From Janthinobacterium sp. FW305-129 (lineage in GTDB: Bacteria > Pseudomonadota > Gammaproteobacteria > Burkholderiales > Burkholderiaceae_D), in NCBI RefSeq assembly GCF_020858115.1, contig NZ_JACYMM010000010.1, forward strand, positions 217,933 to 281,932: a stretch of 64,000 nucleotides of DNA, in the 5' to 3' direction. The translations under genes were made by a program, and so were the position numbers. Of the stretch, positions 8,102-19,594 are shown one piece after another; positions within the stretch are counted from its first letter, which is position 1, and every line of letters starts with the position of its first letter. A model generated the notes under the pieces. The model was not told the DNA's origin, did no database searches, and was given only the letters and a program-made list of their open reading frames with translations.

Positions 8102-10579
8102 ATGAAACTGACTTTATTGGCCGCCGCTGCCATGGCGCTGTGCCAGGCGCAGGCCGCCGAACCGGCGATGGCCACCTCGGGCGACTTGCCCACCGTCATC
8201 ATCACGGGCAGCATGCCGCTGCCCACCGTCGAGCAGCCGCGCGATGCCTTGGCCGCGCCCGTGCAGACGGCCAGCGCGCAGCAGATCGCCGATAGTGGCG
8301 CGCTCGACATTTCCGCCTTCCTGCGCCGCAACCTGGGCAGTGTGTATGTCAATGACGTGCAGAACAACCCGTTCCAGCCCGACGTCAGCTACCGCGGCTA
8401 CACGGCCTCGCCCCTGCTGGGCACGCCGCAAGGCCTGTCCGTCTACCTGGACGGCATGCGCCTGAACCAGCCGTTCGGCGACGTCGTCAGCTGGGACTTG
8501 ATTCCGCGCATGGCGATCGCCTCGCTGACCTTGATGCCCGGCTCGAACCCGCTGTTCGGCCTGAACACCCTGGGCGGCGCGCTGGCCCTGCAAACCAAGG
8601 ATGGCAAGAGCAATCCCGGCACGGCCGTCGAAGCGCGCCTGGGGTCCGACAAACGGCGCGGCGTCGAATTCGAGCATGGCGGCAGCAATGCGCAGGGCTG
8701 GCACTGGTATGTGACGGGCAACCGCTACAAGGAAGACGGCTGGCGCGACGATTCCCCGTCCGACATGCGCCAGCTGTTTGGCAAGCTGGGCTGGAGCGAC
8801 GCGCGCACGGACATTGCCGCCACCGTGGCCCACGCCGACAATGCGCTGACGGGCAACGGCTTGCAGGAACAGCGCATGCTGGCGCGCGACTACCGCAGCG
8901 TCTACACCAAGCCTGACTTGACGCAGAACAAGTCGACTCTGTTGAACCTGACGGGCAAGCACCAGGCCGGCGCTGGCTTGCTCTTGTCCGGCAATGTGTA
9001 CTACCGCAAGATCGACACGCACACCTTCAACGGCGACCTGAACGACGAGTCGCTCGACCAGTCCGTCTACCAGCCCGGCGCGGCAGAACGGGCGGCGCTG
9101 GCGGCGGCCGGCTACACGGGCTATCCCGCCAGCGGGGCGAATGCGTCGAATACGCCATTTCCGAAGTGGCGCTGCATAGCCAACGTGCTGCTGAACGATG
9201 AACCGGCCGAAAAATGCAACGGCATGCTCAACCGCAGCCATACCGAGCAGGAAAACTATGGTTTGTCGGGCCAGTTCACGGCGCTGGCCGACCTGGCCGG
9301 CGTGCGCCATGCCGTCACGGCCGGCGCCGCCTTCGATGCCAGCCACGCCACGTTTCGCCAGAGCAGCCAGTTCGGCTATCTGAACCCGGACCGCAGCATC
9401 ACGCCCGTCGACTTCTTTGCCGACGGCACGCAGATCGACGACGACGGCACGCCCGTCGACAACCGGGTCGACTTGAGCGGGCGCATGCGTACGTGGAGCG
9501 TGTATGCGAGCGACAGCATTGCGTTCAATCAAGCATTGACCTTGACTGTCTCCGGCCGCTACAACCGCAGCACCGTGCACAACCGCGACGCCATCACGCC
9601 GGGCGGCGGCAGCGGCTCGCTCGATGGCGACCACCATTTCAGCCGCTTCAATCCCGCCATCGGCCTGGCCTACGCGCCGGCCGCGGGCGTGAGCGCCTAC
9701 CTCGGCTACAACGAAGGCAGCCGCACGCCGACGGCCATCGAGCTCGGCTGCGCCGACCCGGAAAACCCCTGCCGCCTGCCCAACGCCATGGCCGGTGACC
9801 CGCCCTTGAAACAGGTGGTCACCAAGACGTGGGAAGCGGGCCTGCGCGGCAAGCTCGCCGACGTGGCCCGCTGGAGCGCGGGCGTGTTCCGCGCGGAAAA
9901 CCACGACGATATCCTGTTCGTGGCCGATAACCAGGCCGGTTTCGGCTACTTCAAGAATTTCGGCAAGACGCGCCACCAGGGCGTCGAGCTGGCGCTGGAC
10001 GGCAAGGCCGGCGCGCTGGACTTCGGCGTCAACTACACGTGGCTGCAGGCAACGTACCAAAGCGGGGAAGTGGTCAACGGCAGCGCCAACAGCAGCAGCG
10101 ATGCGGATGCGCCTGGCCTGGAAGGCAATATCGTCATCACGCCCGGCAACCGGATACCGCTGACACCGAGCCACATTTTCAAGGCGCACATGGACTATCA
10201 AGGCGGACGCGACTGGACGGTGGGGCTGGCCATGACGGCCGTGTCGAGTTCCTATGCGCGCGGCAATGAAAACAACCGGCACCAGGCGGGCGGGGCGTCG
10301 TACCTGGGATCGGGCAAGAGCGGCGGCTACGCCGTGGTGGAGCTGAACGGCAAGTACCAGTTGACGCCACGGCTCAGCGTGTTCGCCCAGGTAAATAATC
10401 TGTTCGACCGCAAATATGCGACGGCGGCCCAGCTGGGCGCCACGGGCTTCGACGCCAACGGCAATTTTGCCGCCCGGCCATTGCCCGCCGTGGGAGGCGA
10501 GTATCCGATGGTCAACGCGACCTTTTATGCGGCCGGCGCGCCGCGCAGCGTGAATGCGGGCTTGCGCTATGTATTTTAA
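8102..10579 (+). CDS. TonB-dependent outer membrane receptor
   Basis: An 825-residue ligand-gated porin with a Sec signal peptide (ending AQAA near residue 19). A TonB box-like stretch (DLPTVIITGS) precedes the plug domain (SAQQIADSGALDISAFLRRN, LSVYLDGMRLNQPFGD) and a 22-strand-type barrel that ends in a C-terminal Phe (GLRYVF), as expected for BAM-dependent insertion. No extra N-terminal signalling domain is seen, so it is not a FecA-type transducer. A strong GGGGAG ribosome site precedes the ATG. Substrate unknown. Its stop interleaves with that of the convergent response regulator. Confidence 0.92.
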   Translation: MKLTLLAAAAMALCQAQAAEPAMATSGDLPTVIITGSMPLPTVEQPRDALAAPVQTASAQQIADSGALDISAFLRRNLGSVYVNDVQNNPFQPDVSYRGYTASPLLGTPQGLSVYLDGMRLNQPFGDVVSWDLIPRMAIASLTLMPGSNPLFGLNTLGGALALQTKDGKSNPGTAVEARLGSDKRRGVEFEHGGSNAQGWHWYVTGNRYKEDGWRDDSPSDMRQLFGKLGWSDARTDIAATVAHADNALTGNGLQEQRMLARDYRSVYTKPDLTQNKSTLLNLTGKHQAGAGLLLSGNVYYRKIDTHTFNGDLNDESLDQSVYQPGAAERAALAAAGYTGYPASGANASNTPFPKWRCIANVLLNDEPAEKCNGMLNRSHTEQENYGLSGQFTALADLAGVRHAVTAGAAFDASHATFRQSSQFGYLNPDRSITPVDFFADGTQIDDDGTPVDNRVDLSGRMRTWSVYASDSIAFNQALTLTVSGRYNRSTVHNRDAITPGGGSGSLDGDHHFSRFNPAIGLAYAPAAGVSAYLGYNEGSRTPTAIELGCADPENPCRLPNAMAGDPPLKQVVTKTWEAGLRGKLADVARWSAGVFRAENHDDILFVADNQAGFGYFKNFGKTRHQGVELALDGKAGALDFGVNYTWLQATYQSGEVVNGSANSSSDADAPGLEGNIVITPGNRIPLTPSHIFKAHMDYQGGRDWTVGLAMTAVSSSYARGNENNRHQAGGASYLGSGKSGGYAVVELNGKYQLTPRLSVFAQVNNLFDRKYATAAQLGATGFDANGNFAARPLPAVGGEYPMVNATFYAAGAPRSVNAGLRYVF

Positions 10580-11235
10580 GGGTGGGTACTTTCAATAATG
10601 CCATTGCGCAGCGCCAGGTGCACGAGGGCGGCGGGGCCGGGCACGTCGAGCTTTTCCCGGATGCAGGTCTGGTGGTTGGCCACCGTCTTGCTGCTCAGGT
10701 GCAGCAGGCGGGCGCAGTCGGCGGCGCTGCGGCCTTCGGCCAGCAGGCGGAAGATTTCGAATTCGCGCTGGCTCAGGCTGCTCAAGCGCTGGGCTTCCGC
10801 ACTGGCCGTGCCTTGCAGCATGCCGGGCGCGCTGTGCGGATCGAGGTAGCGCCGGCCCGCGTGGGCCGCGCGCACGGCGTCGACCAGGTGTTCCGGGTCG
10901 GCTTGCTTGCTGACGAAGCCGCAGGCGCCGCCATCGAGCGCGCGCGCGATCAGCTGCGGCGTGTCGTGCATGGTAAATACCAGCACGCGCGCGCCGGCAT
11001 CGCGGGCCAGCAGCTTGCGCAGCAATTCCAGGCCGCCGATGCCGGGCATGGACAAATCCGTCACGCAGACGTCGGGCGCGTGCTCCTGGTACAAGGCATA
11101 CGCCGTTTCGCCATTGCCCGCCTCGGCCACGACGGCGATGTCGCCGCCCTGTTCCAGCAGCCGGCGGTAACCGGAGCGCACCACCGGATGGTCGTCCACC
11201 AGCATCACGCGGACCGGGGTCAGCGCCGCGTTCAT
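10576..11235 (-). CDS. NarL/FixJ family response regulator
   Basis: A 219-residue two-component regulator. The receiver domain has the acidic pair D14-D15, phospho-acceptor D60 (VCVTDLSMPG) and the conserved Lys in VSKQADPEHL. The LuxR-type helix-turn-helix follows (LSQREFEIFRLLAEGRSAADC, then LHLSSKTVANHQTCIREKL). Its start overlaps the stop of the kinase gene by 4 bases, so they are co-translated. The TAA overlaps the TonB-receptor TAA within the palindrome TTAA, leaving no room for a terminator between the convergent genes. Confidence 0.93.
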   Translation of the reverse strand: MNAALTPVRVMLVDDHPVVRSGYRRLLEQGGDIAVVAEAGNGETAYALYQEHAPDVCVTDLSMPGIGGLELLRKLLARDAGARVLVFTMHDTPQLIARALDGGACGFVSKQADPEHLVDAVRAAHAGRRYLDPHSAPGMLQGTASAEAQRLSSLSQREFEIFRLLAEGRSAADCARLLHLSSKTVANHQTCIREKLDVPGPAALVHLALRNGIIESTHP

Positions 11236-12152
11236 GCCGCACCGGCCGTCAGCGGCATCGCCACTTCGATGCGCAAGCCGTTGCCCAGCCCGCTGATCCA
11301 GCGGATATGGCCGCGCAAGCCGGCCACGCGCTCGCGCATGCCCAGCATGCCGAAACCGCCTTCTTCCGTTTTGTCCTGGCGCAAACCCCGGCCATTGTCT
11401 TCGATGGCCAGGTGCAGCACGCCGTGCGCATCGGCGCGCAATTCCACCGTGGCATGGCCGGCGCCCGCGTGGCGCGCCACGTTCGTCAAGCCTTCCTGCA
11501 CCAGGCGGTAGATGGCGGTGGCCGTGCCGTCATCGAGGCTGGCGGGGATGGCGTGCGGCGCGAAATGCGCGAAATGGCAGGCGATGCCGTGTTGCTGGGC
11601 CCAGCTGTCGCACAGCGCCTGCAGGGCCGGCGCCAGGCCCAGGCTGTCGAGCACTGGCGGGCGCAGCCGCCGCAGCATGCTGCGCACCATCGCGTGCAGC
11701 GCTTCCGACGAGCGGGCGATGCTGGCGGCGCAAGCCTGCACGTTCGCCTGGTCGCCTTCGCGCGCGCGCAGGATGTAGCTGGCGGCGGCGCGGATGGCCG
11801 TGCAGTCCTGGCCCACTTCATCGTGCAGCTCGCGCGCCAGCGCGCAGCGCTCCTCTTCCTGCGCGCGCAGCAGGCGCTGCGTGAGGGCGCGGTTTTGCGC
11901 CAGCAGCAGCGCCACCTGGCGTCCGCGCCGCACGGCAAAGCCGGCCAGCGCCAGTACCAGCAACAGCAGGCTCAGGGCCAGTTCATCGAGCTGCCAGTGC
12001 TCCTGGCGCCAGAGTGCGCGCGTCAGCCGTTCGGCCAGGTCCAGCCTGGTGGCCAGCAGGAAAAAAGCCAGCGCCAGCGCGCCGCACAGCAGGACGGTCC
12101 GGCGTGGCCGGGAGCGCGCGCCTGCCTGGGCGCCAAGTTGATGGTGTTCCAT
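11232..12152 (-). CDS. NarX/DegS-type sensor histidine kinase
   Basis: A 306-residue membrane kinase partner of the adjacent response regulator. Two predicted membrane segments (about residues 19-35 and 58-75) flank a short periplasmic loop. A HisKA_3 dimerisation domain follows with the phospho-acceptor His in ALARELHDEVGQ (about H110), then a HATPase_c domain with VQEGLTNVARHA (N box) and EDNGRG (G1). The very short loop suggests intramembrane or redox sensing rather than a large ligand pocket. I chose the ATG at 12152 because AGGGA precedes it; an in-frame ATG at 12200 is weaker. Confidence 0.9.
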   Translation of the reverse strand: MEHHQLGAQAGARSRPRRTVLLCGALALAFFLLATRLDLAERLTRALWRQEHWQLDELALSLLLLVLALAGFAVRRGRQVALLLAQNRALTQRLLRAQEEERCALARELHDEVGQDCTAIRAAASYILRAREGDQANVQACAASIARSSEALHAMVRSMLRRLRPPVLDSLGLAPALQALCDSWAQQHGIACHFAHFAPHAIPASLDDGTATAIYRLVQEGLTNVARHAGAGHATVELRADAHGVLHLAIEDNGRGLRQDKTEEGGFGMLGMRERVAGLRGHIRWISGLGNGLRIEVAMPLTAGAA

Positions 12153-12592
12153 GATGCGGTTCCCTGAGCACGGTCGATCCCCTTGTTGTGCAAGCTTCAT
12201 GCCATCGCTGCAAGAGCCGCGGTGGGCGCGTCATGCGGGGCAGGGGGATGGATGACTGTTCCAGGATGGAACAGTTGTACCGCGATGTGACGGTCGGGTT
12301 GGCCGTGACGGGAGGCGCGGTTTTCGAGCTTATCCGAAGTTCTGCCCGCACGCTGGCGCACACGCCAGCCGTGCGATGAATTGTTGTTCAAATGTAACGT
12401 TGAGGTTACTCAAACTCTCATAGATAAAACAAAACAAAGTTTCGCAGGCTTAGATAAAAAATAAATAAATGATATTAAAAATATGATATTTGTTTTATGC
12501 GATTTGCTATATTTGTTGGCACTTTTGTGAAAAAGCTGAAAGCGGGCGACAGACCTGCCGACCTATCTATCCACAACAATCAAGGGAATAGA
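12153..12592. other. 440-bp divergent intergenic region, AT-rich near the PEP-CTERM gene
   Basis: Lies between the kinase and the PEP-CTERM gene. The kinase side is GC-rich and carries a perfect palindrome. From about 12375 to 12530 it turns strongly AT-rich, with direct repeats TAGATAAAA at 12421 and 12451 (30 bp apart), ATGATATT-type repeats, and GTAAC...GTTAC arms near 12393-12408. It probably holds the promoter and activator sites of the PEP-CTERM/protease unit. No convincing sigma-54 element was found. Longer in-frame starts for the PEP-CTERM gene (12497) fall here but lack a ribosome site. Confidence 0.55.
12255..12275. promoter_or_regulatory. Perfect 9-3-9 palindromic operator
   Basis: ACTGTTCCA, GGA, TGGAACAGT: a perfect inverted repeat 103 bp upstream of the kinase start. 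Suited to a dimeric activator such as the adjacent NarL-type regulator, which might autoregulate or act on the divergent PEP-CTERM operon (inference). Confidence 0.6.
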
Positions 12593-13408
12593 ATGAATCG
12601 TTTATCACCTGCGCGGGTATCGCCCGCCACCGTCTATCCGCCCGCTACCCGCGGTCGCGCCACCGTCCTTGCCGCGCTGGCCACCTTGTCCGTGCTGGCT
12701 TCGGCGCCGGCCATGGCCGATGTCCTGACCTTCGATAATTTGCGTCCCGACGTGTATGAAAGCGGCCAGACGCTCAATACGTCGAGCTACAACCTGCTGT
12801 TCCTGGCCGACCCGACGACGGCGGCCGGCGGCGGCGTCAGCGGCGTGGGCGCTATCCTCGACGGCCGCGTGGGCTCGTCGTGCGATATCGCCGCCTGCCC
12901 GCAGGGTGCCAGCGGCAATTACCTGGCCATCCTCAACGATGGCGGCGTGAACTTTGCGCGCGCCGACCACCAGGCATTCACCCTGGCCGGTTTCGACTAT
13001 TCCTTTATCGCGCCCGTGTCCGGCTTGCCGAACATGCAGTGGGGCGAATTGCAGCTGAGCGGCACCCTCGGCAATGGCCAGGTGGTCAGCACCTCGCTGG
13101 CATTTCCCGGCCAGGGCAGCGATGGCAACTACTATTTCCATAGCGCTTCCCTGTTGGGTGGCTTCAGCAACTACGCCTTCACGGGCCTGACCTTCAACGC
13201 CTGCATTTTCAATGATACGGGCGCGTGCAGCAATTCCATCGATTTCCCCGCCTTTAACCAGGGCCAGTTTGCGCTCGATAACATCAATATCAGCGCCGTG
13301 CCGGAGCCGTCGACCTACATGCTGATGCTGGCCGGCCTGGGCGCCATCGGCATGCTGTCGCGCCGCCGCAGCGGCAAGTTCGCCGCGTCCACCGTGCAAG
13401 GAGCGTGA
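12593..13408 (+). CDS. PEP-CTERM sorting domain protein
   Basis: A 271-residue exported protein. The N-terminal signal peptide ends near SAPAMA. The mature beta-rich region includes two Cys-containing segments (CDIAACPQG, CIFNDTGACSNS). The C-terminus has the exosortase signal: VPEPSTYMLMLAGLGAIGML followed by SRRR. The preceding QFALDNINIS matches the QFxxD type of PEP-CTERM proteins. An EpsH/XrtA-type exosortase, not in this window, should cleave it. The ATG at 12593 has AAGGGA in front. The next gene, a subtilisin, starts 2 bases after its stop. Confidence 0.9.
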   Translation: MNRLSPARVSPATVYPPATRGRATVLAALATLSVLASAPAMADVLTFDNLRPDVYESGQTLNTSSYNLLFLADPTTAAGGGVSGVGAILDGRVGSSCDIAACPQGASGNYLAILNDGGVNFARADHQAFTLAGFDYSFIAPVSGLPNMQWGELQLSGTLGNGQVVSTSLAFPGQGSDGNYYFHSASLLGGFSNYAFTGLTFNACIFNDTGACSNSIDFPAFNQGQFALDNINISAVPEPSTYMLMLAGLGAIGMLSRRRSGKFAASTVQGA

Positions 13409-13409
13409 G

Positions 13410-16574
<3,165 letters not shown>

Positions 16575-16594
16575 ACCGTTCTTTGCGTGAACGC

Positions 16595-16625
16595 AAGGCG
16601 TGCCCCCGGGCACGCCTTTTTTTTT
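16595..16625 (+). terminator. Intrinsic terminator after the subtilisin gene
   Basis: 10-bp stem (AAGGCGTGCC / GGCACGCCTT) with a 4-nt loop and a run of nine T, 20 bases after the stop. Confidence 0.92.
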
Positions 16626-16733
16626 ATGCACGCCCCCCCGTTCGGGAGGAATAGCACTTGCATGACGGTAACGCCCCCGGTATCTTGTCGGATAGCCATG
16701 GCTTTGTGCCCTGGCATTCTTGGGGAGTCGCGC

Positions 16734-17351
16734 GTGACCAGTTTCCGCACCAATACCGACCGCCTGCTGGAAGTGCGCCTGCAGGATGAAAAAGTGCTGG
16801 CGATTGCCGGCGCCATGGTCGCCTATACGGGCAGCATCAAATTTGAAAAATCCCTGCTCGGTGGCGAGGGCATCTTCGGCGCGCTCAAGCGCAAGGTGAC
16901 CAACGAAGGCATGCAGCTGATGCAGGCCGGCGGCACGGGCACGGTGTTTTTCGCGCAGAATGCGGCCGAAATCACCGTCATGGCGCTGGCCGGCGAAAAG
17001 CTGACCATCGAAAGCAGCAGCCTGCTGGCCTACGACACGGGCCTTAAGACGGGCACCAGCTTTGCTGGCCTGCGCGGCGCCAGTTCGGGCCAGGGCCTGT
17101 TTTCCACCACCGTCGAAGGCCACGGCAACCTGGCCGTCATTTCGCGCGGCAACTTGATCATGCTGGAAGTGACGCCTTCCCACCCGCTGCGCGTGGACCC
17201 GGACGCCTTCGTCGGCTTCAAGGGCGATATCCGCCAGGAATTTGTTTTTGACGTCAACTGGCGCACCATGATCGGCCAGAGCTCGGGCGAATCGTACCAG
17301 CACAAATTCACAGGCCAGGGCGTGGTGTTCATCCAGCCCGCCGAACGTTAA
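16734..17351 (+). CDS. AIM24 family protein, first of three
   Basis: A 205-residue beta-rich protein of the AIM24 (TRAP-like beta-helix) family, named after a yeast mitochondrial protein; the bacterial role is not established. The diagnostic core is visible: LLEVRLQDEKVLAIAGAMVAY, GGTGTVFFAQ, and the C-terminal GESYQHKFTGQGVVFIQPAER. No signal peptide. I chose the GTG at 16734 because GGGGAG precedes it at good spacing; upstream in-frame ATGs would add an unrelated N-terminus overlapping the terminator. Followed 17 bp later by a paralogue. Confidence 0.85.
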   Translation: MTSFRTNTDRLLEVRLQDEKVLAIAGAMVAYTGSIKFEKSLLGGEGIFGALKRKVTNEGMQLMQAGGTGTVFFAQNAAEITVMALAGEKLTIESSSLLAYDTGLKTGTSFAGLRGASSGQGLFSTTVEGHGNLAVISRGNLIMLEVTPSHPLRVDPDAFVGFKGDIRQEFVFDVNWRTMIGQSSGESYQHKFTGQGVVFIQPAER

Positions 17352-17368
17352 GTCAGCGAGGACCCGCG

Positions 17369-18010
17369 ATGCCTGTCTATCAGCAAATCAATGAAAAGAT
17401 GCTCGAGGTTAAACTCGGCAATGAAGAAGTGTTCGCCCGCAAGGGCGCCATGGTGTCGTACCAGGGCGACGTGGCGTTCAGCCGCTCCTTCCTGGCCGGC
17501 CAGGGCGTGCAAAGCCTGGCCATGCGCGCCGTCACGAACGAGGGCTATGCCCTGATGTCGGCGCGCGGCACGGGCAGCGTGTTTTACGCCCAGGGCGGCC
17601 TGTTCGTCACCATCGTCCCAGTGCGCGGCGAAACGTTTTATGTGGAAAGCGACTCCCTGCTGGCCTTCGATGCGCGCCTGACGGCCGGCACCATGTTCCT
17701 GGGCAACCAGGGCGGCGTGCAGGGCGTGGTACGGGGCATGGCCTCGGGCCAGGGCTTGTTTACCACCACCCTGCAAGGCACGGGCGAAGTGGCGATTTTG
17801 TCCGACGGCAATGCCATCGGCTTGCCCGTCACGCCGGACGTGCCCGTGTTTGTCGACCCGCAAGCGTATATCGGCCATACGGGGCAACTGAGCTCGGCCA
17901 TCGTCACGGATCTGAACTGGAAAACCTTCGTCGGCCAGGCATCCGGCGAATCCTACCAGGTGAAGTTCACGGGCCAGGGCACGGTCTACATCCAAGCGAG
18001 CGAAAGGTAA
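17369..18010 (+). CDS. AIM24 family protein, second of three
   Basis: A 213-residue paralogue of the preceding protein. Shared landmarks are MLEVKLGNEEVFARKGAMVSY, RGTGSVFYAQGG, ESDSLLAFD, ASGQGLFTTTL and the C-terminal GESYQVKFTGQGTVYIQASER. The high similarity of the C-terminal signature in copies 1 and 2 suggests duplication and probably hetero-oligomer formation. GAGGA lies before the ATG. No membrane segment or catalytic motif is visible. Confidence 0.88.
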   Translation: MPVYQQINEKMLEVKLGNEEVFARKGAMVSYQGDVAFSRSFLAGQGVQSLAMRAVTNEGYALMSARGTGSVFYAQGGLFVTIVPVRGETFYVESDSLLAFDARLTAGTMFLGNQGGVQGVVRGMASGQGLFTTTLQGTGEVAILSDGNAIGLPVTPDVPVFVDPQAYIGHTGQLSSAIVTDLNWKTFVGQASGESYQVKFTGQGTVYIQASER

Positions 18011-18013
18011 GCC

Positions 18014-18751
18014 ATGACGATTTACAACCCCGATACCTTGCCGAAGAACGATAACCTGAACCGTTTTTCGTATGTCATCGACGTCAAGGAACAGATATTC
18101 ATTCGCAAGGGCAAGATGATCGCCTTCTATGGCGAGCTGCGCTTCGAAGCCATGGGCAGCAGCGTGCTCGACTTGATCGTGCGCAATGCCTTCAATGCAC
18201 CGAAATACGTACACCACTTTGTCGTGGCGCAAGGGCAGGGTCAATTGATTTTGGGCGATAACGGCAACGACCTGGCGTGCTACGACCTGGACAACGCCAA
18301 CATGACCATCCGCGCGAAAAACCTGCTGGGGTTTACGAAGGACGTGATTTGCCAGGAATCGACCTTGCCCGGCTTTTTGACCATGATAGGCACCGGTAAA
18401 GTGATCGCCTCGTCGAACGGCCCCGTGCATTTCCTGGAGCTGCCGTGCCGCGTGGACGAACAGGCCGTGCTGGGCTGGGCCGATTGCCCCAGCCCCTCGT
18501 ACCACTACGATTACGCCCACGTGCAGGGCTGGGCCTCGGCCGCCGGCGCGCTCACGGGTTTTACCCTGTCGGGCGAGGAAAAGCAGATCGACTTCACGGG
18601 CGCCGGCACGGTGCTGGTGCAGTCGTCCGAGCTGGACGTGACGGGCAGTTCCGCCCTGATGCAGTTGCTGGCGCAATTGCCGCTGCTGGGCAAGGAAGAC
18701 CTCGGTACCTTGAGTCTTTCCGTGCAGCAGCAGATGAAGGAACAGCGTTAA
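18014..18751 (+). CDS. AIM24 family protein, third of three
   Basis: A 245-residue, more divergent AIM24 paralogue. It keeps the N-terminal pattern (FSYVIDVKEQIFIRKGKMIAF) and the closing FTGAGTVLVQSSE, but then adds about 35 residues of mostly helical tail (SALMQLLAQLPLLGKED...QQQMKEQR). Starts 3 bases after the previous stop with AAAGG in front, so all three form one operon. The helical tail may mediate assembly or membrane association (inference). Confidence 0.86.
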   Translation: MTIYNPDTLPKNDNLNRFSYVIDVKEQIFIRKGKMIAFYGELRFEAMGSSVLDLIVRNAFNAPKYVHHFVVAQGQGQLILGDNGNDLACYDLDNANMTIRAKNLLGFTKDVICQESTLPGFLTMIGTGKVIASSNGPVHFLELPCRVDEQAVLGWADCPSPSYHYDYAHVQGWASAAGALTGFTLSGEEKQIDFTGAGTVLVQSSELDVTGSSALMQLLAQLPLLGKEDLGTLSLSVQQQMKEQR

Positions 18752-18752
18752 G

Positions 18753-19553
18753 CTACCTGACGGCCGCCCAATTGGGCGGCCGCTTCTCTAAAAAGGCGGT
18801 GACGCCCTCGTCCGCATCCTCTTCCATCATATTGCGCGCCATCACGTCGCCTGCATACGCATATGCTTCGTCCAGCGGCAGCTGGCGCTGTTTGTAAAAC
18901 ATGTGTTTGCCGTAGCGGATGGCCGTCGGGCTTTTCGCCATGATCTGCTGCGCCAGGCGGGCCACGGCCTCGTCGAGCGCCGCGTCGGCCACCGTTTCAT
19001 TGATCAGGCCCCAGTCGGCGGCCGTGTCGGCATCGATGAAGCGGCCCGTCACCAGCATGTCGAAGGCCCGCTTGGGCGATACATTGCGCGACAGGGCGAC
19101 GGACGGCGTGGCGCAGAACAGGCCCACGTTGATGCCGGACACGGCAAAGCGGGCCGACGCGCCCGCCACGGCCAGGTCGCAGCTGGCGACCAGCTGGCAG
19201 CCGGCCGCCGTGGCGATGCCGTGCACGCGGGCGATCACGGGCACGGGCAAGGTTTGAATGGCTTGCATCACGCGCGAGCATTGTGCGAACAGGGTTTGAT
19301 AATAATCAAGCTGGCGCGTGGCCTGCATCTGGCGCAAATCGTGGCCCGCGCAAAACGCCTTGCCTTCGGCGGCCAGCACCACGCAGCGCACGTGCGGCTG
19401 CTGCGCGATGGCATCGAACGCTTCCTGCAGCGCGGCCAGCATGGCTTCCGACAGGGCATTGAATTGCAGGGGACGGTTCAGGCGCAGGGTGACGAGGCCA
19501 CCCTCGTCCTCGCGCAGCAGCAGCGGCGCATCGTTATCTTGTGAAGCGGTCAT
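18753..19553 (-). CDS. Enoyl-CoA hydratase/isomerase family protein
   Basis: A 266-residue crotonase-fold protein. The oxyanion-hole segments are visible (KAFCAGHDLRQMQ and ATAAGCQLVASCDLAVAG), as is the C-terminal trimerisation helix region. The usual second catalytic Glu of classical hydratases is not obvious: the corresponding segment reads ISGINVGLFCATP. It may therefore be an ECHDC3-like member rather than a standard beta-oxidation hydratase. Ends one base from the convergent AIM24 operon; its last codons form a perfect 22-bp palindrome. Confidence 0.88.
   Translation of the reverse strand: MTASQDNDAPLLLREDEGGLVTLRLNRPLQFNALSEAMLAALQEAFDAIAQQPHVRCVVLAAEGKAFCAGHDLRQMQATRQLDYYQTLFAQCSRVMQAIQTLPVPVIARVHGIATAAGCQLVASCDLAVAGASARFAVSGINVGLFCATPSVALSRNVSPKRAFDMLVTGRFIDADTAADWGLINETVADAALDEAVARLAQQIMAKSPTAIRYGKHMFYKQRQLPLDEAYAYAGDVMARNMMEEDADEGVTAFLEKRPPNWAAVR
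18761..18782. terminator. Bidirectional hairpin inside the enoyl-CoA hydratase 3' end
   Basis: A 22-bp perfect palindrome centred on AATT, with 9-bp GC-rich arms if the central bases form the loop. It lies 9 bases past the AIM24 stop and within the last codons of the convergent hydratase gene. T-rich stretches beyond are short (CTTCTCT), so termination efficiency is uncertain. Confidence 0.6.
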
Positions 19554-19594
19554 GCGGTCTCCAGTGGCCTGATGGCCTGTTTTTATGGAAAAGC

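Noticed and set aside
8114..10282. 722-codon frame antisense to the TonB receptor
   Set aside because: Low-complexity shadow composition and a clear receptor on the other strand.
12480..12592. Sigma-54 promoter for the PEP-CTERM gene (TTGGCAC near 12517)
   Set aside because: The GG is not followed by GC at the required 10-bp spacing.
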